A DNA stretch of 64,000 nt from Pseudogymnoascus destructans (GCF_001641265.1 NW_020167523.1:1600592-1664591); one strand, 5' to 3'; counted from the first letter of the stretch, positions 53,630 to 64,000 are shown. Program-made: numbers and translations. Notes: generated by a model not told the origin, from the letters alone.

Positions 53630-53920
53630 TGATATGCTTGGGTAACTTCTGGAGAATTTTCGAAGCTCTCTGCAGTGTACCATGTCTCGTCTGGTGGATA
53701 GTTCTTCCAAGCTGCCTTGTAGAAAAGCTTCTTTCAACTAACTTTTGAGTCGAGGATTTCGTCCACTTCCCACTCCTCTTTGCCATTGACAATGACTGGA
53801 GGCTCTGGCTCCTGTTGCTGCCCTTTGATTGCATCATTCAAGTCAAGTCTTAATAGATTGGCATGAAAGACTGGATGAATCTTCATGCTGTTTGGAAGTT
53901 TGAGCCGATATGCAACTTGC

Positions 53921-54696
53921 TGTAACGCTGACTTCTAAACAATAGAAGACACAGAGGTTTCTTGCGTAAGGTTGACTTGACAGAGGAGGCAGGGGATTAG
54001 ACAAAAAGGCTTTCCAAGTAACACGTTACAGTATTGTAAAGAATACTATATTGAGTTGAATGTAAGGACACAGGGCACCCAGCTCACAGTAATAGCATAT
54101 GAGAGTGCGAGTCGGAGGCTAAACGGATGCGATCCTATAGGTCTACTACGAAGGATACAAAAAAGATGAAGAGAGGAACCCCCGTTGGGTCAATCTCCTT
54201 AAGTACCAGAAACGGGTCCGACTCGGCTAACCTGCCTTAACTCTTAAGATGAAGGGGGAACCCCATGAGTCATTTCCCTCAAGTACCCGAAACCCCTCCG
54301 ACTCGGTTAGCCCGCCCAAATGATCACACGTGACCTGCAGCTACTCAGAGTCTGCTCCTTGTCTGCTCCTTAGAGTGAGAAACGAGAGGACATCCTTACA
54401 GTTGAGCACGAAGCTCCTATCTAAGGAAATACTATCTACTTATATAGTGGCGTCGTGCCTCATGGGTAATCTGGATAATTGGCGGATAGCTAGATATTCA
54501 GGATAGTTCGTGGATAGCTCAACTATCCAATATCCACTAGTTTCTGCAACTATCCATTAGCCCCATCACATGGCAGCCTACCCCACTTGCCCCCTGTGAC
54601 TCACACGTCACGTTACTAGGCCCTGGTCCTGTAACCATGACATCACGTTACCATAGTCATAACACTCTATGATGTCACGTTACCGTAGCCATAACA
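53921..54696 (-). mobile_element. Solo LTR family B, copy B5, interrupted by LTR A3
   Basis: Reverse copy from TGTAACGCTGAC (53921) to CCATAACA (54696). Flanks CTTGC and CTTTC match at 4 of 5 bases. Removing A3 (54061-54400) leaves about 436 bp, module type 1, with a small duplication near the end (GTTACC.TAG.CATAACA twice). Inserted in gypsy pol. Confidence 0.9.
54061..54400 (+). mobile_element. Solo LTR family A, copy A3, with internal duplication
   Basis: Starts TGTAAGGACAC, ends CATCCTTACA, 340 bp. GTTGA flanks it on both sides (left copy one base away). Longer than other A copies because the segment AAGATGAAG...GACTCGG.TAGCC.GCC occurs twice, once like A1/A4 and once like A2, so it looks chimeric. 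Youngest layer of the nest: A3 in B5 in gypsy. Confidence 0.9.
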
Positions 54697-57342
54697 CTTT
54701 CCCAATTCGCTCTAGAATTTCAAAAGGTCCCACTTGCTTGTGGACTAGCTTCTTTGATGGCCTCTGTTTCGAGTTGAAAGCCATACTCTGTCTCCCACTT
54801 GATAGTGTGGTGCAGGTTTCCTTTTCTTGTTTGCGAAATGTTCCATTTTTGCTTGCGAGAGCATGATTTCATCCTGCAGAAACTCCCAAACCTTGGCCAT
54901 GGTCTGAGCTATGTTCTTGTGCTCTTGTTTGGCTTCGTGATATGCTTGCTGCTCTGTATCAAAGCTCATACTTGGTTCATAGCCCTTGTTCGCAAAAAAC
55001 ACACTTGTCTTGGTTGCATCTGATGGCAAACTGTTGGCAGCAAACTCCGCCATGCACAAGTATGAAACCCAATTGTCTTGAAGATAGTTCACATGAGCTC
55101 GCAAGTAGTGTTCGAGCTCTGCATTGAATCGCTCAGTCTGTCCATCTGTTTCTGGGTGGAAGGCAGTTGAAAGTTTGGCTGAAATTTTCCAAATTTTGCA
55201 GAGCAAACTCCAGACTTCTGCAATGAACTGAGGACCTCTGTCTGATATTATCGAGTTTGGTAGACCATGGTGCTTCCATACATGTCGAAGTAAGAGCTGT
55301 GCTGTAGCTTCTGCAGTAGTCCCTTCTTGCCCAGCGAAACACGGAATGAAATGTCTTTCTTTCATCAACCTGCATGCAACAACCAAGATAGCATTGTTCC
55401 CTTCACAGAGTGGTAATCCTGTCACGAAATCCATTGATATATCCATCCATGGTCGACTGTCAATAGGGATTGGTTGTAGAAGTCCATTGTAGGCATCTCG
55501 AGATGGTTTCGATCTTCGACAACTATGGCAGTTTTTGATATATTGAACTATTGTTTTGTCCATGTTTGGCCAGTAATAGTGCCGTTTCATGACTCGCAGC
55601 ATCTTTCCAGCTCCTGGATGTCCCATAGAAGGTTGTTCATGAACTTCTCTCAACAAGTCCACCTGAATGGTTTCTGGCACCCAAACTCGATTTTGATATT
55701 CTAGTATGCCGTTTTTGAGTTCGCAATAAGCCAATGCAACCTCTTTGCTTGTTCGATCACCATTCTCAAGCTTCTGTAGTGTAGCCTTGCAGAATTTGTC
55801 TTCCAGTTGAGACTTTTGGATTTTCTCAAGAATTGTCATTTCTCTGATATGAGTTTCCACTGGAGCTAGCTGAGCTGTTTGGCCTTGTTCTTCGAGTTTC
55901 TGAATGTCTGGATGTAGCCTTGAAGGTGGTAGCAACACCTGAAGCTGTTGCTTTTGTCGATCATCCTCATCATTGCCTTCTGGTCTGTCACCAGGCCTTC
56001 GAGTCAAAGCATCTGCTTTTCCATTTTGCTTCCCAGGCCTATAGATGATCTGGAAGTTGTATCGAGAGAGGAATTCAGCCCACCGAGCTTGTCTTCTTGT
56101 CAGCTTCTTGGTGGACATGAAGTATTCCAAGCTTTTGTGATCAGATAAGACTTGGACTGGAAAATCTGTCCCTTCAAGTTCAGGTCTCCATGCTTCAAAA
56201 CATCTGATGATTGCAAGCAATTCCTTGTCATATATCTCGTAATTGCATTCTGCAGGTGCTAGCTTTTTCGAGAAGTATGCCACTGGATGTAGAACCCCTT
56301 GATCATCTTTTTGTGACAAGACTCCTGATGAGATGAAGTCTGAGGAATCTGCTTCGACATAGGCTGTCTTGTTTCTATCAAAATGCCTCAAGACAGGAGC
56401 TTCTGTGACTGTTTGTTTCAACAGCTCAAATGCAGTTTGGCATGCATGAGTCCATTCGAATATCTGATCCTTTCTGGTAAGGTTCACCAATGGCCTCATG
56501 ATGCTGGAGTAATTTCAGATGAACCTTCGATAGAAATTGCAGAATCCAATGAAAGCTTGCATATCCCTGAGCGATTTTGGAGTTCGCCATTCCAATATAG
56601 TAGAAACCTTTGCAGGGTCCATGTGAATGCCATTGACTCCCATGATGAGTCCTAGGAATTTGGTTTCTTGGACGAAAAACTCACATTTTGAGATATCTGC
56701 TTGCAGTCCAGCTTCTCGAAGCTTCTGTAGGACTTTCCTTATGTGCTCTGTATGCTCTGCTCGAGTAGCACTGTAGATAAGAATGTCATCCATGTATGCG
56801 GTGACAAATTGGTTGAGGTAATCCATGAGGGTTTCATTCATGTACCTCTGGAATGTTGCTGGACCATTTGTGAGTCCGAAGGGCATGACCTTGTATTTGT
56901 AGGATCCAAATCGAGTTCTGAATGTAGTGAGGTCTTCATCTTCTTCTGTCTGCATTCGAATTCGATTGAAGGCATGTCGAATGTCCAGTTTGGTGAGATA
57001 TTTTGCTCCTATGACTTGGGCCAGCGTTTCATCAATGAGTGGTATGGGATATTGATCCTTTTTCGTTATGGCATTTAGCTTCCTGTAGTCGACACGGAAT
57101 CGAAGACCACCACCTGGCTTTCTCACAAACATAATGGGTGAAGAGAATGGGGCTTTGCTTGCTTCAATGAACCCTTTTGGCAAGTGCTCGAAGACATATT
57201 CTTCGACCAAATCAAGTTCTTCCTTTGACATATTCCAGAGTGGTGCATATCCCAGCTTTGCATCACCTTCGAGTTCAATATGATGGTCTGAAGGTCGATG
57301 GGGAGGTAGCTTGTCTGCTGCCATTTTTGAAAAAACATCCAA

Positions 57343-57591
57343 AAATTCTCGAGTAGGGGTTCAGGGGTGTGGGGAGCTTTCCGGGGTTGGAGCGAAGTTT
57401 TCAGTTGTGGAGTGAATTCTCAGAACTGGTCTCGCTAAAGAGAATTCACTCCACAACAACATAACTGTATACAGATCGAGCCACTGCTCGAGTGCTCCTC
57501 TTCTCTTTCCTTTCTTCTCTAGATTGAGTTTAATTCATAATACCCAACTGGCGCCCTATGCCTTGGTGAACCGTGACACCTTCTACCTCTA
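57343..57591. repeat. Segment 5' of gypsy RT with an 18-bp hairpin
   Basis: Contains perfect arms GTTGTGGAGTGAATTCTC (57404-57421) and its complement (57440-57457). Near 57551 is GGCGCC, often seen near gypsy primer-binding sites; similar TTGGCGCCAA occurs at 62228. No coding sequence identified; protease coding region absent. Confidence 0.6.
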
Positions 57592-58459
57592 TGTAATGGT
57601 GGGTGCACCAGATGTGAGAATCTAGCCACCCAAGGAAGGGACGAATTTACTAAGACAACACACTGTCTTAGGAAACAGAGCCAAAGGGTTGTAGCTTAGA
57701 CTATTCCACAACGCAGCAATCAGGTGTGTGATGTAATGAAGTGGTTCAGACAAGTTGCAACAAATGTTGAGTCTGGGAACTCAGGGGTAAGTCAGAGGTT
57801 AACACCTCACTGACTTTTCAGAAACAAGGAGTAACAAGATGAATGCTTGGAAGCTTGGAAAAGACGTGGAAGTATGTGATAGTCGATTTACTGTATTGTC
57901 TGCTTGCCCTTTCTTAAGAAAGGGCAATCCTATTTATGCTAAAGGAGTGTAGTTCCCTCATTTTCCAAGACTTTCCATGACTTACCAGGCTTGGTAACTG
58001 TAGTCGATGTAATAGAATCCCATAGAACCATCTCTTAGGTTCGTAGCCTATAGGAAGTAAAAGGAGGTCCAAGGTCAGAGTACCCCTATAGACAAATTAT
58101 GTCATAGACAAATTATGTCATAACTTAACCAATCTTGTGGGTAACTATAGAGCGATGACATGTAATGAATCATAGAGGTTCATAGGAGCTTTTAGAGCTA
58201 TCGTTCATGCTCCTAGGCCTCTAGTTGGTAGAGATATGTCATGTGGTAATATGAGTGATGTCATGTAATAAATCATAGAGGGTTGTAGAGATATGCTATG
58301 TGGTAATATTGGCGTTGTAGCAATCGTTGAGTAGTATTGCTCTTGTTGTTGGTGTGATAAGCCAAAATATGTATAGTGACTTGTAGGTTTGAGGAGGAGA
58401 TTTCCTAGTTTGCTCTTGAGTTTGATAGCAAACTGAGTGCAACGAATGTCAGTATGACA
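57592..58459 (+). mobile_element. Solo LTR family C, copy C4, full length
   Basis: Starts TGTAATGGTGGGTGCACC, ends GTCAGTATGACA, 868 bp; flanks CTCTA and CTATA match at 4 of 5 bases. Sits between gypsy pol and gag, truncating gag. Includes the CCCTTTCTTAAGAAAGGG hairpin. Confidence 0.88.
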
Positions 58460-59290
58460 CTATACAGGTGATGGTTCTTGAACCGAAGGTCGAATCGAAT
58501 TAGGATGAACTTTCTCCGTATCCGTGGTACGTGTGGACGTCCTTGCGAGAGCGGGTAGCGGATTCAATTCGTTGTTCCGGCGCCGTTCCTGATCGAAGGC
58601 GGGAAGTTCTCGTACCATGGTCTGGTATTCTCCATTCCATTGGTTTTTGATGATCGCGACACAGCTGCGGAATTGGGGAGTCAACTTGTTCCACATGTAC
58701 CGAAACCATTCCGACTCGGAGACTTGTCCTGTGATAGCTGCACTTTGGAAACGAGCCTTGAACTCTGGGAAGGTTTCGCTAGCATGCCCCTTCTCTCCCA
58801 TTTGCAGGTCGTCGAAGAGGTTCCTGGCCTGTTCCGTCTCGTTGCCTGTGAGGTAGTATGAACCTAGTAGATCCATCATCTCCTCAGCACTGCGGAACCC
58901 ATGCGTAGCGGACAGGTATTGGGGCTCTAGGTAGGTCTTCGCCAGGCCGGTCGTAGTTCCCCATATCAATGCTCTTCTCGAGACGTCGGTAAGGTTGTGG
59001 TCCTCATTGACTACGAGTCGGTCCCGAATCGAAGCGCTCCATTGTAAGAAGGTATGTTCTACCCCATCGCTGAGAGGAAGGATTTTCTCAGAGATGGTTG
59101 ATTTCTTATAGCGATTCGGAGGGTCCTCGGTGTGCATTCGTGATGACCCTGGAATCGAGGGAGAATGAGTGTTCCGAAGAGGCGGCAATTAAACTGTCTC
59201 GGGGGTGTTTCGTGTACGAGGCGTTCGTTGCTCCGTAGCTTCAACTGTGGGTATGGGGGCGTCCACCGGCGGTGTGGACGGGATTCTGGT
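58460..59290 (-). pseudogene. Gypsy gag, C-terminus cut by LTR C4
   Basis: The open frame reads from about 59290 (PSTPPVDAPIPTVEATEQ, one TAA at about 59191) through KILPLSDGVEHTFLQWSASIRDRL, MMDLLGSYYLTGNETEQARNLFDDLQMG, ETFPEFKARFQ, WFRYMWNKLTPQFRSCVA to 58460. This is a typical retrotransposon capsid domain; the zinc knuckle expected next is lost at the LTR. Same strand as the pol at 53610-57342, so probably the same element. Confidence 0.75.
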
Positions 59291-59363
59291 GCAGCTATAG
59301 TAGCTACTAAGGTTACAAAGGATCACTAAGTGAACAGCTGTATATAATGAGGGATAGCCTTAC

Positions 59364-59884
59364 TGTTACAGCTAAGTGCTAGTGCTATGGCTAGCACTTA
59401 TGGCTGCAACCTCACATGATGGATAACATTGGATATCATGGATATTATGTTATCCATGTTATCCACAGCGATCCACGGAATGTCATGTGATGGATAACAT
59501 TGGATATCATGGATATTATGTTATCCATGTTATCCACGGGGATCCATGGAATATCAGGTGATGGATAACATTGGATATCATGGATATTATGTTATCCATG
59601 TTATCCACGGGAATCCACAGAATATCAGGTAATGGATAACATTGGATATCATGGATATTATGTTATCCATGTTATCCACGGATATCCCTTTGGCACGACG
59701 CCACTATATAAGTAGATAGTATTTCCTTAGATAGGAGCTTCATGCTCAACTCAATATAGTATTCTTTACAATACTGTAACGTGTTACTTGGAAAGCCTTT
59801 GTGTCTAATCCCCTGCCTCCTCTGTCAAGTCAACCTTACACAAGAAACCTCTATGTCTTCTATCATTTAGAAGTTAGCGTTACA
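59364..59884 (+). mobile_element. LTR family B, copy B6 (module type 2), unmatched flanks
   Basis: Starts TGTTACAGCTAAGTG, ends AGCGTTACA, 521 bp, four tandem dyad repeats as in B2. The flanks differ (CTTAC left, GTAAC right), unlike other B copies, so this LTR may mark a recombination junction between two copies. Confidence 0.9.
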
Positions 59885-60170
59885 GTAACCTCATCTACTT
59901 CCTTCTAAGCACTTGTCTTAACATCGTCGATGATATTCTTAAGCTTCTCTGCTATGTGTTTCCCTAGTCGTCTCTTCATTTCTTATTAAACAAATGGTGC
60001 TACCTGTTGTTGCACTAATAGTGCTCTTCTAACTTCTACTAAGGCCTAAGCCATCTTTTCTAGTTCACTCTTTCGTGCCTCTAATAGGTGCACTACTCTA
60101 ATTTCTTTTCCTATGATCTGTTTTAAGTTGAACTTTCTTCAAGTGCCCTAAACCGCCACTAAGATCCCTT
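59885..60170 (-). pseudogene. Coiled-coil coding fragment, RIP-stopped
   Basis: The minus frame reads IIGKEIRVVHLLEARKSELEKMA-stop-ALVEVRRALLVQQQVAPFV and EMKRRLGKHIAEKLKNIIDDVKTSA-stop-KEVDEV. All internal stops are TAA/TAG/TGA at positions explainable as C-to-T. Joined through GATCCCTT to the fragment at 46843-47040, the frame is continuous. Protein family unknown. Confidence 0.6.
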
Positions 60171-61885
60171 CAGTGTTTGGCACAGATACCAATATACCTG
60201 TGGTATCCGGGTATATCCTCGAGTATATACCTACCCGGCGATATTTTAGGAGTATCCGGCATATCCGGATACTCTCGAGTATATATCCGGATATATGCCA
60301 AGAATAGCCAAGCGTAGCCAAGACCTCTTTTTTCCAACGTCGTGAGACCTGTATTGATGCTGTATAAAGTGATAATGAGCGACTCGTCGGTATCAGATAT
60401 ACCGACAGAGCTTGAGGGCTATAATTGCTATGATACTCATAATGAGCCAAGTCTGCCGACGCTACCGCCCCCTATTCATATTCAACAGGATATTAATCCT
60501 ACACCACTCCGGCTCCAGCCTCCAGGACGGATGCTGCCACCGACGTCATCGATACTATTTACGAAGCTATTGTATTCGCGATTGATACTTGATAGTAACC
60601 CACCTACAGTTAAGGTAACTTGCTTACAACCAGACTGCGGATATTCACCTACTCCGCAGCTATGAAGTCAGACTTCAACTGGTAATCTTTGGAAGCACTA
60701 TACCCAGAAGCATCCAACAGTAGCATATACAATGAAAGGTCATACGATTACGCCGTCAAGCCCATCAAGTAGTGCATCGTCATTTTTTGAGCCACAGCCG
60801 CGGAACCTGCAATGTCATACTGACATTCGTTGCACTCAATTTGCTATCAAACTCAAGAGCAAACTTAGAAATCTCCTCCTCAAACCTACAAGTCACCATA
60901 CATATCTTGGCTTATCACACCAACAACAGAAGCAATACTACTCAACGATTGCTGCAAACTCTTCTACTACATCTGTTTATGCTACATACATCACGGCATA
61001 TCATTTGGACACTCATTGAACAAGTTATTAAAAAACTCTCCTCCTTAAGGGGGTGGGCCAATACTACCACATGGCATATCTCTACCAACTAGAGGCCTAG
61101 GAACATGAACGATAGCTCTAGAAGCTTCTACAACCCTCTATGATTCATTACACGTCATCGCTCCTTAGTTACCCACAAGATTGGTTAAGTTATGACATAA
61201 TTTGTCTATAGGTACTCTGACCTTGGACCTCCTTTTCACTTCCTATAGGCTAGGAACCCAAGAGATGGTTCTATGGGATTCTCTTATGTTCACTACATGA
61301 TTAGCAAGCTAGTTGTGGGTCGCACTTGATTTCTAATACATTTACCAAGCCTGGTCAGGCATGGAAAGTCATGGAAAATGAGAGAACTACACTCCTTTGG
61401 CATAAATAGGATTGCCCTTTCCTTAAGAAAGGGCAAGCAGGCAATACAGTAAATCGACTAGCACATACTTCTACGTCTTTTCCAAGCTTCCAAGCATTCA
61501 TCTTGTTACTCCTTGTTTCTGAAAAGTCAGTGAGGTGTTAACCTCTGATTTACCCCTGAGTTCTCAGACTCAACATTTGTTGCAACTTGTCTAAACCACT
61601 TCACCACATCATACACCTGATTGCTGCGTTGTGGAATAGTCTAAGCTACAACCCTTTGGCTCTGTTTCCTAAGACAGTGTGTTGTCTTAGTAAATTCATC
61701 CCTTCCTTGGGTGGCTAGATTCTCACATCTGGTGCACCCACCATTACATGCAAGTCCAGCCTGCTCAAGCTCAAGCATCGAATAGTAGAGCGAAATACTG
61801 AGAGTTATTACTCTCATTCGTTGTATCAAATAACCTCTCCTTGCGACTTATTGAGAGCTATTCGTTCCATCAATTAGTACAGTTC
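60171..61885 (+). pseudogene. hAT-IV, N-terminal half (split element, part 1), with LTR C5 inside
   Basis: Left terminus CAGTGTTTGGC at 60171, preceded by GATCCCTT (60163-60170); subterminal CCGGATA/TATCCGG repeats. The transposase starts near 60378 (MSDSSVSDIPTELEG), BED finger CLQPDCGY...LWKHYTQKHP at about 60630-60715, then is cut by LTR C5 and resumes at 61754 (VQPAQAQASNSRAKY, stop, VVSNNLSLRLIESYSFHQL), ending near 61885. The rest is at 44970-46842. Confidence 0.85.
60813..61748 (-). mobile_element. Solo LTR family C, copy C5, full length
   Basis: Reverse copy: starts TGTCATACTGAC, ends CACCCACCATTACA, 936 bp, perfect 5-bp duplication TGCAA (60808-60812 and 61749-61753). Inserted in the hAT-IV N-terminal half. 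Gives the cleanest borders for family C. Confidence 0.94.
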
Positions 61886-62458
61886 TTAAGCCCAAGTACT
61901 CTGTTGATATCTCTGGGATGCCGACAGGATAACTAGTAGATCCTTGACCTCCTGTATCTGTGCTTCGAGGTGGTCCATTAGACTCGGGATGTCTTCGGAT
62001 GGCCCAGCGGTCGTAGCTGCAGCGGTGGTTTGTCTGGTAGTCATTCTGGGCAGTTGACCGTCGTTGTCTTGGGGTATGTTTGATGTCAGCTTTTTCGACA
62101 TATTGCCTCAGGTGTGTATCGGTCCAGATACGAAAGAGCTTGACTTCCGGTAGCTCGTAGCTATCAACGCTCTTGTCCACAATTTCCTCTGTGCTATGAG
62201 GTGGTTCTTAAGGATCTCGTATCCTATTTGGCGCCAACGCGTCGGCGACTTTACCAGCTTGTTCTGAAGAATCAAACCCTGATCCACTGGCTGTCCGTGA
62301 GATCTCTGGAATCACGGCTATTTGAAGTCGTCAGGTCTCTCCTCCGAAATGTCACCGAGTCGCAGTCGATGGTGTAACGGTAGTTCTCCTGAGTCGTTCC
62401 GGTGTGGGATATTATTTAAGTACGGCCGTCCCCAGCAGGCGTGATCTTTTTTGTATAA
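61886..62458 (-). pseudogene. Gypsy gag N-terminus and leader fragment
   Basis: The minus frame reads MSKKLTSNIPQDNDGQLPR, then IPSLMDHLEAQIQEVKDLL near 61960-62090, like the helical N-terminus of gypsy gag. Upstream TTGGCGCCAA (62228) recalls a primer-binding region. It may be the missing N-terminal part of the gag at 58460-59290, separated by the inserted hAT-IV half (inference). No complete ORF. Confidence 0.45.
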
Positions 62459-62704
62459 TGTAAGGACACAGGCACCCAGCTCACAGTAATAGCATATGAG
62501 AGTGCGAGTCGGAGGCTAAACGGATGCTATCCTATAGGTCTACTACGAAGGATACAAAAAAGATGATGAGGAACCCCGTTTGGTCAATCCCCTTAAGTAC
62601 CCGAAATGGGTCCGACTCGGCTAACCTACCCTAATGCTCCCCACGTGACCGTAACCTGCCCGACTCCGATGCTTTCCATCACTGAGGGCTTTGGCATCCT
62701 TACA
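62459..62704 (+). mobile_element. LTR family A, copy A4
   Basis: Starts TGTAAGGACACAGG, ends GGCATCCTTACA, 246 bp. Flanks TATAA and TTTAT do not match. Truncates the pogo relic to its right. Confidence 0.85.
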
Positions 62705-63740
62705 TTTATTAGGCCTAGCATCAGAATGTTTAATGAAATGCTCTAAATAAAGCATTGCTTGTTCGCCATTTGTATATCCAGAATCAGAGAGCAATATGAG
62801 CTCCGCTTAGCTTTTCATTATACCAGGACTCCATATGTTGTCGTCCTTGTATAATAATCACTAGTGGAATCACTTGTCCAATTGCACAGATTGACTCGAT
62901 TATAGTAATAGACCTGCGATTTTCGGCCATTGGAACATACATCTTAGTAGGGTCAGTTTATTTATATTTCAATGACGATAACTAATTGTACATACCTCTG
63001 TAATATATATAGGAAGTATTACCTCCTCCTTAGTGCTAATCCAACATGAAAGCCAGTTTCATCAAAGTTATAGACGTTTTGTGGCTAGATATCATGTTGG
63101 ATACACCATGACAAATATACTGAAAACCAGTCCTCTACTGCTGAAATATCATGAGTTGTAACTCGAAGTCGAGCAATCACTTTCGTTTTAACGACTCGAA
63201 AAAGGTTAGAATGGCTTTTTATAAAGCCCTGAAACCAGCGCCATGAAGGCGCTGGTTTCGGTGGTATTTCTACCGCCTACAAGTGGCTAATTGCAGCAAA
63301 AACCATTGCTCTTGATGCCCCTTAACCCGCATGATACGAATCTTCGACATATTTGTATATTGCCTTAATTTGTACCTCTGAGAGTATCTTATTTTGTCCT
63401 CCGCGTTTAGAAATAGGAGACGATATTGGGGCTTCGGCGGCTTTCAACTTCGCTCGTCGAGTATAGGAATTAAGCGTCTTAACATTATAAATTTGAGCGG
63501 CGGTGATTGGCTTTTCGGAAGGGTTCTTGCGGAGGAATTCGAGGGCTTGGTCCATTATACAGAGCAAAATTATCGCAGGTGCATAGTTGAGAGTGGGAAA
63601 CATATATATTTGGGTGTAAATCTCTGACTCGGCTATGACGGGATGCAATTTCGCTTTCCGGATGCACTTCGCTTTCGCCGACCACCTGTAAGGTGGTCGG
63701 TGCGAACACCGACGATTACGTTACGCTTCAATAAATATAC
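62705..63740 (-). pseudogene. Pogo-family element k, 5' part
   Basis: Minus strand from ATG 63555 (MDQALEFLRKNPSEKP): Psq-type HTH, KKILSEVQIKAIY-like region, a stop near 63330, PPKPAPSWRWFQGFIKSH, then VYNFDETGFHVGLA (first Asp) near 63060, apparently an intron near 62950-63000 (GTATGT...CTACTAAG), SITIIESICAIGQVIPLV and HMESWYNEKL, cut at 62704 by LTR A4. The 5' inverted repeat near 63650-63690 has GAAAGCGAA.TGCATCC twice and a CCGACCACCT hairpin. The second and third catalytic Asp are missing. Confidence 0.8.
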
Positions 63741-64000
63741 CATAGATTAATTCTCATTTTTTATACAGAAATCCTGCGCCGCTTAACAAATATCCGGGAT
63801 TAACATCCAAGCAGCTACCGTGGGCTGTTGACCTCAAGTTATTGATATTATCGACCATAGGCTGGTGTTGTGATGTTCTCAGTTCTCAGTTCCTTCCTTG
63901 AATTCAGCTCGCCTTGAGACACGTGTGGCAACTCCACTAGTGCATCCCACCTTTCGCGTATGACAGGGTAGCAGCGACCAAAACAAACCAGCCTCAGCAC
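63741..64000. other. No feature recognised
   Basis: Non-repetitive looking sequence without an ORF of note; probably host intergenic DNA. Confidence 0.4.

Larger units (their letters stand above)
53610..57342 (-). pseudogene. Ty3/gypsy chromovirus pol, interrupted by solo LTRs
   Basis: Reading right to left. Reverse transcriptase 57342-56515 (FRVDYRKLNAITKKDQYPIP, VTAYMDDILIYS, FIGFCNFYRRF) ends in an in-frame TGA at 56515-56513 where Arg (CGA) is usual. RNase H and integrase 56499-54745: YVEADSSDFISSGVLSQ, zinc-binding H-H-C-C (GHPGAGKM...NCHSCRRSK), DDE (WMDISMDF, SDRGPQF, ETDGQTERFN). LTR B5 interrupts at 54696-53921. The C-terminus, 53920-53610, has SMKIHPVFHANLLR and a chromodomain (EWEVDEILDSK, YPPDETWY), the chromovirus mark that targets heterochromatin. 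Protease and the usual region between gag and RT are missing or replaced. Confidence 0.92.

Overview
This window is fungal nuclear DNA, most likely from a filamentous ascomycete (Pezizomycotina). The genes have short introns (about 45-60 bp) with GT..AG ends and CTAAC-type branch points. The conserved genes (two MFS transporters, a cytochrome b561 protein, mitochondrial seryl-tRNA synthetase, a DIL/ankyrin protein) match ascomycete families. Many transposons carry stop codons explained by C-to-T changes (CAA/CAG/CGA to TAA/TAG/TGA) and local CTAG/TpA enrichment, the signature of repeat-induced point mutation (RIP). I cannot name the species.

Layout. 1-4.5 kb: the 3' part of an MFS gene with a heptanucleotide microsatellite in its last intron, then gene-poor DNA with a MITE and minisatellites. 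4.5-13.4 kb: transposon debris (a Tc1 relic split by a hAT with a perfect 8-bp target duplication, a solo LTR, a RIP-degraded Tad-like LINE split by another solo LTR and by a pogo element). 13.9-15.6 kb: an intact allantoate-permease-type MFS gene. 15.6-18.5 kb: LINE and transposase fragments and two solo LTRs. 18.8-25.9 kb: an unusual island with an unknown minus-strand gene, a divergent histone H3 variant, a broken tandem-chromodomain gene and a nuclease-like fungal family gene, with solo LTRs between them. 26-42 kb: a dense nest of Tc1, hAT and pogo/Fot1 elements, two of which (31557-33416 and 33647-35506) are structurally complete with intact 551-codon transposases. 42.4-43.3 kb: cytochrome b561. 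44-47.7 kb: broken pogo and hAT. 47.7-52 kb: divergent seryl-tRNA synthetase and DIL/ankyrin genes. 52.3-64 kb: a truncated host gene tail, hAT, a Ty3/gypsy chromovirus with nested solo LTRs, the missing half of the hAT seen at 45 kb, and another pogo relic.

LTR-like repeats fall into four families. A starts TGTAAGGA and ends TCCTTACA (4 copies). B starts TGTTACG and ends CGTTACA (6 copies). C starts TGTAATGG and ends TATGACA (5 copies). D starts TGTTGGA and ends TCCAACA (1 copy). Most copies have 5-bp target duplications, so they are solo LTRs; several are nested.

Main points for a second look: (1) an H3 variant lacking the K9 and K14 equivalents; (2) a shared GATTACCAGA motif in introns of the H3 variant and of its divergent neighbour; (3) pogo elements whose terminal repeats all carry a doubled motif that changes in concert with the transposase; (4) one hAT split into two pieces 13 kb apart, provable by its 8-bp duplication and by restoration of an outside reading frame; (5) LTR family B with interchangeable upstream modules.
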